A stretch of DNA of 16,785 nucleotides from Thermoleophilia bacterium (GCA_017882555.1 JADGPH010000017.1:1-16785), one strand, 5' to 3'; counted from the first letter of the stretch, positions 1 through 6,613 are shown. Notes: a model not told the origin generated them from the letters alone. Numbers and translations are program-made.

Positions 1-2
1 AG

Positions 3-599
3 GTATTTCGCGATGTCGACGAGGAGCGCGCCCAGGCGATCATCGCGGAATTGGGACAGCTCGGGAGTGCTGGCCGCGATGCATGTCTCGCGTGTGCGGC
101 GGTACTGGACGGAGTGCTGGGACGGGCTGCGTGGCGTGCGGCCGGTGGCGCGCACTACGCCCAGCGGCCGTGGGTGCAGGGGCTGCTCAGCGCGTCCCCG
201 GTCGATGCGTGGATCACCTCTCCGGGAACTGACGCGGCGCAGCAGCACTTGATCATTGCGGTCGCCAAGGAAGACGGGCGCTGGGCGCCGCTGATCGTCG
301 TGATCGACCACCACGAGCTGGATGGTGCTGCACGCGACGCGTTCTTCCTGAATGACCTCGCCGAACCACGATTTCGGCGCGAGCTGTTGCGGCCGATCTC
401 CGAGCTTGGGCTCCCCCTCCGCCAAGTCCCCGTCGATCTCGCGGTGGCTTTGCTCACGGATGCGCTTGCACAGACGCGCGCGCGTGGGTGGAAGCTGCCG
501 GCGTTGGAGTACCAGCCGGTGTTGGCACGGATCCAGCGGTTCGTTCTGCCGGTCAGCCGCGGTTCCGCCCCACGCGCGCCACTGGAGTCTGACCAGTAG
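3..599 (+). CDS. 3' end of an unrecognised protein gene (partial at window edge)
   Basis: This reading frame is open from the first bases of the window to a TAG at 597-599, so the gene begins upstream; a TTG at 51 is only an internal codon. The visible 198 residues are soluble-looking and alternate helical, Ala/Arg/Leu-rich stretches with one hydrophobic beta-like run (APLIVVIDHHELDGAARD). There is no signal peptide, membrane segment or cysteine cluster in the visible part. The C-terminal tail is Pro/Arg-rich and probably disordered. I do not recognise the family. The overlapping minus-strand frame (829-155) was judged a shadow because this plus frame has more natural residue composition. It is followed by a long non-coding gap, so it is probably the last gene of its transcription unit. 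Confidence 0.6.
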   Translation, partial: VFRDVDEERAQAIIAELGQLGSAGRDACLACAAVLDGVLGRAAWRAAGGAHYAQRPWVQGLLSASPVDAWITSPGTDAAQQHLIIAVAKEDGRWAPLIVVIDHHELDGAARDAFFLNDLAEPRFRRELLRPISELGLPLRQVPVDLAVALLTDALAQTRARGWKLPALEYQPVLARIQRFVLPVSRGSAPRAPLESDQ

Positions 600-748
600 T
601 CCGCACATGTGGCGTGCGTGTGCCCGCGGCGGGTCGCCCAGCCACCCCACGGTCCATCGACGTCGGGTGAGCCAGCGGGCGTCGCTCGCCCCCGGGTCGC
701 ACCGATCGTTGACGCACCGCGATGCGCGGAGGTTTCCGGCCGAGCATG

Positions 749-765
749 ATCCACAGGGTGTGGAT
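749..765. repeat. Perfect hairpin, 7-bp arms and 3-base loop
   Basis: ATCCACA at 749-755 is the exact reverse complement of TGTGGAT at 759-765, separated by GGG. The arms are not pure GC, so this is less likely to be chance than most repeats in this GC-rich region. No U-tract follows. It could be a factor-independent pause or terminator structure for the upstream gene, or a dyad operator. Confidence 0.4.
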
Positions 766-776
766 GCAGGCCGTCC

Positions 777-793
777 GTGCGGTCCGGCCGCAC
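777..793. repeat. Perfect hairpin, 6-bp arms and 5-base loop
   Basis: GTGCGG at 777-782 pairs with CCGCAC at 788-793 around TCCGG. It lies 11 bases after the 749-765 hairpin, so the two would form tandem stem-loops in an RNA read from either strand. No poly-U follows. Confidence 0.3.
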
Positions 794-850
794 CGTCAAT
801 TGTGTCGCCGCCGGTGCGCGAGCGTGCATGCGAGGCGCGATCCTGATGTC

Positions 851-875
851 CCGCGACCCGCACGGCGTGTCGCGG
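851..875. repeat. Inverted repeat immediately upstream of the -10-like element
   Basis: CCGCGAC at 851-857 is the exact reverse complement of GTCGCGG at 869-875, with an 11-base spacer. The dyad covers the place where a -35 box would lie for the -10-like element at 881-886. A repressor or activator site is therefore as plausible as an RNA hairpin. Confidence 0.35.
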
Positions 876-877
876 TG

Positions 878-886
878 TGCGATAAT
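878..886 (+). promoter_or_regulatory. Extended -10 promoter element for the 83-residue gene
   Basis: TGCGATAAT matches the extended -10 form TGnTATAAT at eight of nine positions. The hexamer ends 8 bases before the ATG at 895, and there is no Shine-Dalgarno sequence between them. Transcription would start at or next to the ATG, implying a leaderless mRNA. No good -35 box is seen, which is usual for extended -10 promoters. Confidence 0.45.
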
Positions 887-894
887 CCCCGACG

Positions 895-1146
895 ATGGCG
901 GAGATTCCCCAGAAGCTCATCGATTCACTGCAAGTCCTTGATCCGGACTTGAGGGCCAGCATCCTCGATGCGCTTGAGCCGGTCGCCCCCGAGCTGGGCG
1001 ATCGCGAGCAGGCCGTCCTTGAGCGCTTGGCCAACGGCATCGTTGGGGGCGCCAGCGCCGCCGAGCTCAACGCATTCGTGCGGTTGCTGCCGGTGACGGT
1101 GAGCCGGGCCGTCCAGCCCGCGCTCGAGCACATCCTCGAAGGCTAG
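895..1146 (+). CDS. Small acidic helical protein of unknown function (83 aa)
   Basis: An ATG-to-TAG frame codes for 83 residues. The protein is rich in Leu, Ala, Glu and Asp and is probably almost all alpha-helical, with heptad-like hydrophobic spacing (for example LIDSLQVLDPDLRASILDAL near the start). It has no cysteine, no membrane segment and no signal peptide. The start is supported by the extended -10 element 8 bases upstream and by natural residue composition compared with the opposite-strand frame. I do not recognise the family. It lies 90 bases before the coproheme decarboxylase on the same strand, but that gene appears to have its own -10-like box, so a shared job is not implied. Confidence 0.6.
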   Translation: MAEIPQKLIDSLQVLDPDLRASILDALEPVAPELGDREQAVLERLANGIVGGASAAELNAFVRLLPVTVSRAVQPALEHILEG

Positions 1147-1223
1147 TTGGTTCGCCGCGTTGGGCGGTGCCGATGGTGATCGACATGTCGCGCGCGGCGT
1201 TCCGGTGACCCTGGGTCGTCAGA

Positions 1224-1229
1224 TAGCCT
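1224..1229 (+). promoter_or_regulatory. -10-like box for the coproheme decarboxylase gene
   Basis: TAGCCT fits TAnnnT and ends 7 bases before the ATG at 1237, with no ribosome binding site between. This arrangement is typical of leaderless genes in several Gram-positive phyla and favours ATG 1237 over ATG 1231. No -35 box is evident. Confidence 0.35.
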
Positions 1230-1236
1230 GATGGGC

Positions 1237-2001
1237 ATGGACACAGATAGTGACGGTGTCGTGATGGGCCACGGCTGGGGCGTGGTCCACCTCATGCTGC
1301 GGGTGCGGCGTGGCGGCAACGCGGAGGTTATCCGCGAGGCGATCACCCGCTTCAGCGCGATCGAGCCAAACCAGGCGATCACCTTCAGCGTGCTCGGTGG
1401 GCGCGCGGACATCGGGGTGATGCTGATCGCCCCGGACCTCGATGCGCTCGATCGCTGTACCAAGCAGATCCTCGGGGCGCCGGTGCGGTGTGTGGCATCG
1501 TTCTTCTCGGTCACGGAACTGTCGGAGTACACGACCACCGAAGCGGACGAGCGGGCCCGCCTTGCCACCGACGGGACCGAGGATGTTGCGGGCGCCCTGG
1601 CGGTGTGGCGCGACCGCATGGCCAAGTACCACCACGATCGCCTGTACCCCCGCCTCCCGAATCGGCGCGTGATCGCGTTCTACCCGATGTCCAAGACGCG
1701 CCTGGTCGGTGCCAACTGGTACCAGCTCGATTTTGCCGAGCGGAAGCGCCTGATGCTCGGTCACGGACGCGTGGGACGTAAGTACGCGGGCCGCGTCGTG
1801 CAGTTGATCACCGGTGCGACCGGGCTCGATAACTGGGAGTGGGGCGTGACCCTGCTCGCGGACGACCCCACGGTCATCAAAGACATTGTCTACGAGATGC
1901 GATTCGACGAAGTCAGTGCGGTGTATGGGGAGTTTGGCCCGTTTTGGACCGGCCTGGTCATGGATCTCGGCGACACCCTGTCGCGAAGTGGTCTGAGCTG
2001 A
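1237..2001 (+). CDS. chdC: Coproheme decarboxylase (HemQ/ChdC, chlorite-dismutase-like family)
   Basis: This enzyme oxidatively decarboxylates coproheme to haem b with hydrogen peroxide, the last step of the coproporphyrin-dependent haem pathway in the cytoplasm. Numbered from ATG 1237 (254 aa, the usual size), the diagnostic block YPMSKTR holds the catalytic tyrosine Y149. HGRVGRKYAGRV holds the proximal haem ligand H176, and Q189 lies 13 residues further on. The C-terminal blocks EWGVTLLADD and YEMRFDEVSAVYGEFGPF are family hallmarks. Q189 corresponds to the distal glutamine of Firmicutes-type enzymes; actinobacterial ones usually diverge here. ATG 1237 is chosen because of the -10-like box; ATG 1231 would add two residues. 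The zinc dehydrogenase gene follows after 27 bases, probably in the same transcript. No other haem-pathway gene is in the window. Confidence 0.93.
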   Translation: MDTDSDGVVMGHGWGVVHLMLRVRRGGNAEVIREAITRFSAIEPNQAITFSVLGGRADIGVMLIAPDLDALDRCTKQILGAPVRCVASFFSVTELSEYTTTEADERARLATDGTEDVAGALAVWRDRMAKYHHDRLYPRLPNRRVIAFYPMSKTRLVGANWYQLDFAERKRLMLGHGRVGRKYAGRVVQLITGATGLDNWEWGVTLLADDPTVIKDIVYEMRFDEVSAVYGEFGPFWTGLVMDLGDTLSRSGLS

Positions 2002-2028
2002 AATCTCAATGAGGATCTGGGGGCACTG

Positions 2029-3117
2029 GTGCGCGGTCTGACCTTTCAAGGAAACGGAAATGTCGAGGTTCAGGATGTCGCTGACCCGATGCTCTTGTCA
2101 CCCACGGATGCCATTGTGAAGATATCGATGGCCGGCATCTGTGGCTCGGATCTGCATATCCTTCACGCCGGTGAAGCGTTTGGGTTCGCACCCGGCGCAC
2201 GTCTTGGCCATGAGTTTCTGGGCACGATTCAAGAGGTGGGGTCCGAGGTTCACGGCTTTGCTCCCGGAGATCGTGTGCTGGTCGCCGTTGGGGTCAGCTG
2301 CGGCCACTGCATCTGGTGTCAAGAGGGCATCCGATCGAGCTGTGAGCAGATGTCGATGTTCGGATGGGCGCCGCGGCTGTGGAAGCACGGCGGCGTCGTC
2401 GAGGGCGGGCAGTCCGAATATGCCCGCGTGCCGCTCGCCCAGTCCACCATGGTCAAGATCCCCGATGAGGTTTCGGCCCCCGAGCACGAAACCAAGCTTC
2501 TGCCGATCATCGACGTGATGTCGACCGCGATGCACGGACTGGTCACCGGGCGCCTGCATCCGGGCGACGACGTGGTCGTCATCGGAGACGGAGCGGTGGC
2601 GCTCTCGGCGGTGCACTGCGCACGCGCCATGGGCGCCGAGAACATCGTCTGCTTCGGCCATCATGAAGATCGTCTGGCAATTGCACGGAAGCTGGGCGCG
2701 ACCGCGACGAGCGACGTGCGCGACATCGAGGAGATCACCGAGTACGCCCGCAACAGTACCCGTGGTCAGGGCGCACGCGTCGTGATCGACTCTGTGTCCA
2801 ACTCCGGCTCTCTGCAGGCGGCCCACGGATCGGTCCGCTCCGGCGGCACGATCTCGTGCCTGGGCATGGACCATTTCATGGGAAATACCGCCAGTGTCAA
2901 CTGGTTCGACCAATTCGTCCGCAACATCACCATCAGTGGCGGCTTGGTCCCGACGGGTCTCTACATCCCGCGTCTGCTGGCGTTGCTGGGCGCAGGCGAA
3001 ATCGACCCGAGCCCGATGGTCACGCATCAGTTGCCGCTTGACGATGCGGCCGACGGGTATCGGATGATGTCCGAGCGGCGCGAGGGAACCCTCAAGGTCG
3101 CCGTGAAGATCGCGTAA
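2029..3117 (+). CDS. Zinc-dependent medium-chain alcohol dehydrogenase family protein
   Basis: This is a 362-residue, full-length member of the medium-chain dehydrogenase/reductase superfamily, which oxidises alcohols or polyols using NAD(P). Catalytic zinc ligands are visible as C38 in GICGSDLH, H61-E62 in GHEFLG, and probably D162 in IDVMSTAMHG, like the aspartate of Thermoanaerobacter-type secondary alcohol dehydrogenases. The structural zinc lobe has C91, C94, C97 and C105. The nucleotide-binding turn is GDGAVA (186-191), with Ala replacing the third Gly. The end of the second Rossmann strand reads FGHHEDR with no acidic residue, which suggests NADP preference (inference). The start is GTG 2029, preceded by a purine-rich GGGGG stretch. 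Its stop lies 3 bases before the next start, so the two are likely co-translated. The substrate is unknown. Confidence 0.88.
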   Translation: MRGLTFQGNGNVEVQDVADPMLLSPTDAIVKISMAGICGSDLHILHAGEAFGFAPGARLGHEFLGTIQEVGSEVHGFAPGDRVLVAVGVSCGHCIWCQEGIRSSCEQMSMFGWAPRLWKHGGVVEGGQSEYARVPLAQSTMVKIPDEVSAPEHETKLLPIIDVMSTAMHGLVTGRLHPGDDVVVIGDGAVALSAVHCARAMGAENIVCFGHHEDRLAIARKLGATATSDVRDIEEITEYARNSTRGQGARVVIDSVSNSGSLQAAHGSVRSGGTISCLGMDHFMGNTASVNWFDQFVRNITISGGLVPTGLYIPRLLALLGAGEIDPSPMVTHQLPLDDAADGYRMMSERREGTLKVAVKIA

Positions 3118-3120
3118 CCG

Positions 3121-4533
3121 GTGGTGCTCGGGGTGCAGGCCAGCGCACGCCTTCGCGCGGCAGGTCAAGGTCACCTAGTCGCCGCGCTTGCGGATGCCGC
3201 GCCGGGTGATGCCGAGCGCCTGGCAGCGCAGATCGCCGCGCTGGATCTCGGGCTGGTGGCTCGACTCGTCGATCAGTTTGTGCATCACGACGATGCGCCG
3301 GTGCTCGACGGCGCGCTGGCCCCGCCGGATGCCATCCCGCTCGCTCGGGGGCCAGATGATGACGCCCGCGACCGTGCGGCCCGCGCGGTGGGTGAGGAGG
3401 CGCTGCGGGGGGGTCGTGTCGGGCTCGCTTTGCTGGCGGGCGGACAAGGCACACGGTTGGGATTTGACGGCCCGAAGGGCAACCTCCCGTTCGGATCGAT
3501 TACCGGGAACACGCTCTTTGCCCATCACGCCGCCAAAGTCGCGGCCGTTCGCGCACGCTACGCCGCCGCCGTTCCATGGTGCATTCTGACCTCGCCGACC
3601 AATGACGAGGTTACCCGTCAAGCGTTCACGGATGCGCACTGGTTCGACCTGGATCCCGGCTCGGTGGAGTTTGTCGTCCAGGGCACGCTGCCTGCCGTCG
3701 ATCGCGTCACGGGGGAGATCCTCCTGGAGGCACCGGGGCGCTTGGCCCTGTCGCCGGATGGGCATGGGGGGCTGCTGCTGGCGTTGCGGCGTTCCGGGGC
3801 CCTTGATCGGCTGGCCGATCGCGGCATCCAGACGCTCTTTACCTTCCAGGTGGACAACCCGCTGACGAGCATCGCGGATCCGCTGTTTGTCGGTCATCAC
3901 CTTGCTGCGGGTGCTGACATGTCCAACCTCGCCGTACGGAAGCGCGAACCCGATGAACGGGTCGGCGTGATCGCGCGCCGCGACGGTCGCACGGTCGTCG
4001 TCGAGTACTCGGACCTGGATGCCGAGACCTCGGCGGCGCGCGATCCGCAGGGGGACTTGATCTTGTGGGCGGGCAATGTCGCGACCCACTGCATCGAGCT
4101 GGCGTTCGCCCGCACGCTCACCGATGGAGGCCTGCAACTGCCGTATCACCGAGCGCTCAAGCGGGTGCCGCACCTCGATTCCGCCGGGCGGATCGTCGCA
4201 CCCGATCAACCGAACGCGATGAAGTTCGAGACCTTCATATTCGACGCCCTGCCGATGGCGCGTGCCTCGATCACCGTCGAGGTCGCCCGCGAGGAGCAGT
4301 TCAGTCCGATCAAGAACGCGTCGGGCGCCGACTCACCCGCGACCTGCCGCCGCGATGTCAATCGCCTGTATGCGCGGTGGCTTGCCGCAGCGGGGATCGC
4401 CGTTGCGCACGGTAGCGACGGCGAGCCGGTGGATCTCGAGATCGATCCGCGGTTCGCGCTCGATGGGGCAGAGGTGCGCGTGCGCTTGGCGGGCCATGCG
4501 CCGATTACGGCACCAACGCTGTTGACCGGGTAG
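3121..4533 (+). CDS. UDPGP-family UDP-N-acetylhexosamine pyrophosphorylase-like nucleotidyltransferase
   Basis: This enzyme probably transfers UMP from UTP to N-acetylglucosamine-1-phosphate or a related sugar phosphate. The 470 residues carry the ordered UDPGP/UAP signatures: LAGGQGTRLG (105-114) with PKG (118-120), LTSP near 157, SPDGHGGL (211-218), QVDNPL (243-248), EYSD (295-298), KFETFIFD (368-375) and EEQFSPIKNA (391-400). The N-terminal helix AAGQGHLVAAL resembles the AGQEHLL region of eukaryotic UAP, supporting an N-terminus near GTG 3121; GTGs at 3124 and 3133 are alternatives. It is somewhat shorter than human UAP1. Most bacteria use the unrelated GlmU for this step. It directly follows the dehydrogenase and ends facing the convergent ispH. 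Exact sugar specificity cannot be read from the sequence. Confidence 0.85.
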   Translation: MVLGVQASARLRAAGQGHLVAALADAAPGDAERLAAQIAALDLGLVARLVDQFVHHDDAPVLDGALAPPDAIPLARGPDDDARDRAARAVGEEALRGGRVGLALLAGGQGTRLGFDGPKGNLPFGSITGNTLFAHHAAKVAAVRARYAAAVPWCILTSPTNDEVTRQAFTDAHWFDLDPGSVEFVVQGTLPAVDRVTGEILLEAPGRLALSPDGHGGLLLALRRSGALDRLADRGIQTLFTFQVDNPLTSIADPLFVGHHLAAGADMSNLAVRKREPDERVGVIARRDGRTVVVEYSDLDAETSAARDPQGDLILWAGNVATHCIELAFARTLTDGGLQLPYHRALKRVPHLDSAGRIVAPDQPNAMKFETFIFDALPMARASITVEVAREEQFSPIKNASGADSPATCRRDVNRLYARWLAAAGIAVAHGSDGEPVDLEIDPRFALDGAEVRVRLAGHAPITAPTLLTG

Positions 4534-4535
4534 GT

Positions 4536-4578
4536 GCCCCGCCCGCAGCGCGCCGTGGTGCCGGGGGGCTAGCGGGGC
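4536..4578. terminator. Possible convergent terminator hairpin
   Basis: GCCCCGC at 4536-4542 pairs with GCGGGGC at 4572-4578, the second arm reaching into the last codons of the minus-strand ispH. The loop is about 29 bases and neither strand has a U-tract. It sits between two converging genes, where a shared terminator is expected, but the structure itself is weak evidence. Confidence 0.25.
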
Positions 4579-5516
4579 CGCAACTCCCGCGGGATGCTGA
4601 AGAAGACCCCTTCGGCACTTGGGGTGTCCGAGCCCGTGCGGTCGAAGTTATGGCTCTCGAGGAAGGCCGCCACCTCATGTACGAGGACCTCAGGCGCCGA
4701 TGCACCGGCGGTGAGTGCAACGCGGTGCTTGCCGGCGAGCCAGGCGGGATCGACCGAGTCCACGTTCTCGATGAGGTGTGCCTCGGCACCGGCAGCTCGC
4801 CCAACCTCGACCATGCGGTTGGAGTTCGAGGAGTTCTGCGATCCGACCACCAGGACAAGGTCCGCCCCGGCGTCCACGGCGACCTTGACGGCGTCTTGCC
4901 GGTTCTGTGTCGCATAGCAGATGTCACCGTTCGCCGGCGACCGTAGCGCAGGAAACCGCTCGCGAAGTGCCTGGACAATCTCGGCGGTGTCGTCAAGCGA
5001 TAGGGTCGTCTGGGTCGTCAGCGCGACGTTGTCGGGGTCGGGAACCTGCACGCTGCGGGCTTGCTCGACGTCCTCGACCACGATCACCCATTCGGGTGCC
5101 TCGCCCGAGGTGCCGATGACCTCCTCATGATCGGCGTGGCCGACCAGCAACACCGTGGCCCCGCCTGCCGCGTACCGCCGGACCTCGGCGTGGACCTTGC
5201 TGACCAATGGGCAGGTCGCGTCGATTACCCGCAAGCTACGCGCGGCGCAGTTGGCGTGCACCTCGGGCGCGACGCCGTGCGCGGACAGGATGATCGTGGC
5301 ACCTTCGGGCACCTCCCGCTCGTCGGCGACGAAGATGGCCCCGCGTGCGGTGAGGGTCTCGACCACGTGGCGGTTGTGCACGATCTCGCCGCGCACGTAG
5401 ACGGGCGGGTTGAGCTCCGCGAGGGCGCGCTCGACGGTCTCAATGGCGCGCTCGACGCCCGCGCAGTAACTGCGCGGAGCGATCAGGTCGATCTGGGCGA
5501 TGGTGTTCTCAGACAT
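4569..5516 (-). CDS. ispH: 4-hydroxy-3-methylbut-2-enyl diphosphate reductase (IspH), stand-alone copy
   Basis: This is the iron-sulfur enzyme of the last MEP-pathway step, reducing HMBPP to IPP and DMAPP in the cytoplasm. In the 315-residue protein the three cluster cysteines are C18 (YCAGVER), C102 (ATCPLVSKVH) and C200 (CYATQNRQ). Substrate residues are H47 in IVHN, H80 in SAHG, H130 and E132 in GHADHEEVIGT, T170 in QTTLS, the NSSNSNR block, and TAGASAP. The motif around E132 reads EEVIGT where most family members have an acidic-x-EGT pattern; the fused copy keeps EGT. ATG 5516 is preferred over GTG 5519 because a TAACAT box lies 8 bases upstream with no ribosome binding site. It is divergent from the IMPase-family gene. 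This is one of two IspH sequences in the window and is probably the housekeeping copy. Confidence 0.95.
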   Translation of the reverse strand: MSENTIAQIDLIAPRSYCAGVERAIETVERALAELNPPVYVRGEIVHNRHVVETLTARGAIFVADEREVPEGATIILSAHGVAPEVHANCAARSLRVIDATCPLVSKVHAEVRRYAAGGATVLLVGHADHEEVIGTSGEAPEWVIVVEDVEQARSVQVPDPDNVALTTQTTLSLDDTAEIVQALRERFPALRSPANGDICYATQNRQDAVKVAVDAGADLVLVVGSQNSSNSNRMVEVGRAAGAEAHLIENVDSVDPAWLAGKHRVALTAGASAPEVLVHEVAAFLESHNFDRTGSDTPSAEGVFFSIPRELRPR

Positions 5517-5524
5517 CACTTACG

Positions 5525-5530
5525 ATGTTA
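5525..5530 (-). promoter_or_regulatory. -10-like box for ispH
   Basis: On the minus strand TAACAT fits TAnnnT and ends 8 bases before ATG 5516. No Shine-Dalgarno sequence lies between, suggesting a leaderless transcript. No -35 box is recognisable. Confidence 0.35.
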
Positions 5531-5592
5531 GCGGGCGATCGTCAGATTTGGTCGGACGATGGCCGGCCGGGCCGCCGGGGCCGCCAATCGGT

Positions 5593-5598
5593 CAGGAT
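5593..5598 (+). promoter_or_regulatory. -10-like box for the IMPase-family gene
   Basis: CAGGAT keeps the two most conserved -10 positions (A2 and T6) and ends 7 bases before ATG 5606. There is no ribosome binding site. Together with the ispH box it forms a compact divergent promoter pair within about 90 bases. Confidence 0.28.
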
Positions 5599-5605
5599 AC
5601 GCCCA

Positions 5606-6400
5606 ATGGCCCTCCCCGAGGAACTCATCGAGACGGCGCTGCGTGCCGCGGATGCAGCCGCCCGCGAGCTGTTGATGCGTGCCGACCGACCATCGTCGGG
5701 CGTCAGCACCAAAAGCACCGATACCGACCTGGTCAGCGATGCGGACCGGGCCGCCGAGCAAGCGATCGATGAGGTCCTCGACACCGAGCGTCCGCACGAT
5801 GGCCGGGTGGCCGAGGAGGGCGGCGCGCTGACGGGTTCGTCGGGGTTGTGGTGGGTGATCGATCCGCTGGATGGCACCACCAACTATCTGTGGGGCATCC
5901 CGCACTGGGCCGTGAGTGTCGCGGTCTGTGACCGCGACGGGCCCGTCGCCGGGGTGGTCATGCACCCCAGCAGCCGCGAGACCTTTGTCGCGCTGCGGGG
6001 CGGCGGTGCGTGGCTGGGCACCCGTCGCCTGCAGATCTCCACGCCGCCGGAGCTCGGTCGGGCGCTCGTCGGGACGGGGTTCAACTACTCGGCCGCGGAG
6101 CGGCATCGGCAGGCCGAAGTGTTGGTGCGCGCGCTTCCGCAGCTGCGCGACGTGCGGCGCTTCGGCGCGGCCGCGCTTGACCTGGCGTGGGTTGCGGCGG
6201 GTCGTCTTGATGCGTTCATCGAGCGGGGGGTCCAGCAATGGGATTGGATGGCCGGCCGGCTTCTGGTCACCGAGTCCGGTGGCGAGGTCGTCCTCCTCGA
6301 TGCGACCGACGAGCGGCCCGCAGGCATCGCGGTGGCCCATCCGGAACTGGTGGGTGCGATCCTGGCTCTTTTCGAGGGCGGCGACCCGCCTGGGAACTAA
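5606..6400 (+). CDS. Inositol monophosphatase family phosphatase
   Basis: This is a magnesium-dependent phosphatase of the IMPase/FIG superfamily, acting in the cytoplasm on inositol phosphate, histidinol phosphate or a similar sugar or alcohol phosphate. The 264 residues have the full metal-binding set: E70-E71 in AEEGG, D86 and D89 in WVIDPLDGTTNYLWG, and D213 in QWDWMAG. The N-terminal TDLVSDADRAAE segment is also typical. The length is normal for the family. ATG 5606 is chosen over earlier in-frame starts because the upstream residues are Gly/Arg/Pro-rich and unlike the family, and because a -10-like CAGGAT lies 7 bases upstream. It is divergent from ispH and convergent with hpnH. The substrate cannot be decided from the sequence; a histidinol-phosphatase role is possible. 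Confidence 0.9.
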   Translation: MALPEELIETALRAADAAARELLMRADRPSSGVSTKSTDTDLVSDADRAAEQAIDEVLDTERPHDGRVAEEGGALTGSSGLWWVIDPLDGTTNYLWGIPHWAVSVAVCDRDGPVAGVVMHPSSRETFVALRGGGAWLGTRRLQISTPPELGRALVGTGFNYSAAERHRQAEVLVRALPQLRDVRRFGAAALDLAWVAAGRLDAFIERGVQQWDWMAGRLLVTESGGEVVLLDATDERPAGIAVAHPELVGAILALFEGGDPPGN

Positions 6401-6496
6401 GGACCCCGCAAGCGGATGCGCCGCCGCTGGGTGTCCGTGGACGTGAGTACCCCACCTCGGTGACGCGGCGTCGGCGATCGCTCAACGTCTTCGATG

Positions 6497-6512
6497 CCCC
6501 GGGCGCCCGGGG
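6497..6512. repeat. 16-bp perfect GC palindrome
   Basis: CCCCGGGCGCCCGGGG is its own reverse complement over 16 bases. It lies in the convergent gap after the IMPase-family gene and hpnH. It could extrude as a hairpin with a minimal loop and contribute to bidirectional termination, or be a protein-binding dyad. Confidence 0.4.
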
Positions 6513-6523
6513 TCAAAGAGTAC

Positions 6524-6546
6524 CGGCCCCGCCTGGGACGGGGCCG
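6524..6546. terminator. Probable bidirectional terminator hairpin between convergent genes
   Basis: CGGCCCCG at 6524-6531 pairs perfectly with CGGGGCCG at 6539-6546 around a 7-base loop. It lies 11 bases beyond the 6497-6512 palindrome. On the minus strand the bases after the stem include a short TCTTT run, so termination of the hopanoid operon transcript is the better reading. A classical U-tract is missing, as is common in GC-rich genomes. Confidence 0.45.
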
Positions 6547-6613
6547 ATCGCGTGCATCATCGCGCCGGGGCTGATCCCGCGTGCCGGCAGCACGGCCAAC
6601 CGCGGCACACCGG

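Larger units (their letters stand above)
600..894. other. Intergenic stretch with three inverted repeats, no convincing gene
   Basis: No frame on either strand gives a credible protein here: the open frames are Arg/Ser/Pro-rich shadows typical of GC-rich DNA. No tRNA-like arms are seen. The stretch contains three compact perfect inverted repeats (749-765, 777-793 and 851-875), annotated separately. It ends in an extended -10-like element just before the next gene. It probably holds the 3' end of the upstream transcript and the promoter of the 83-residue gene. A small RNA cannot be excluded. Confidence 0.5.

Noticed and set aside
155..829. 224-residue minus-strand frame over the partial first gene
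   Set aside because: Thr/Arg/Ser/Pro-rich, no motif, and it runs through the hairpin-containing gap; the plus frame is more protein-like.
2098..3174. 358-residue open frame antisense to the zinc dehydrogenase
   Set aside because: It mirrors the dehydrogenase codons, is His/Asp/Arg-rich, and has no domain signature; the plus frame has both zinc sites.
3175..4209. 344-residue open frame antisense to the pyrophosphorylase
   Set aside because: No motif and unnatural composition; the plus-strand frame carries an ordered set of UDPGP motifs.
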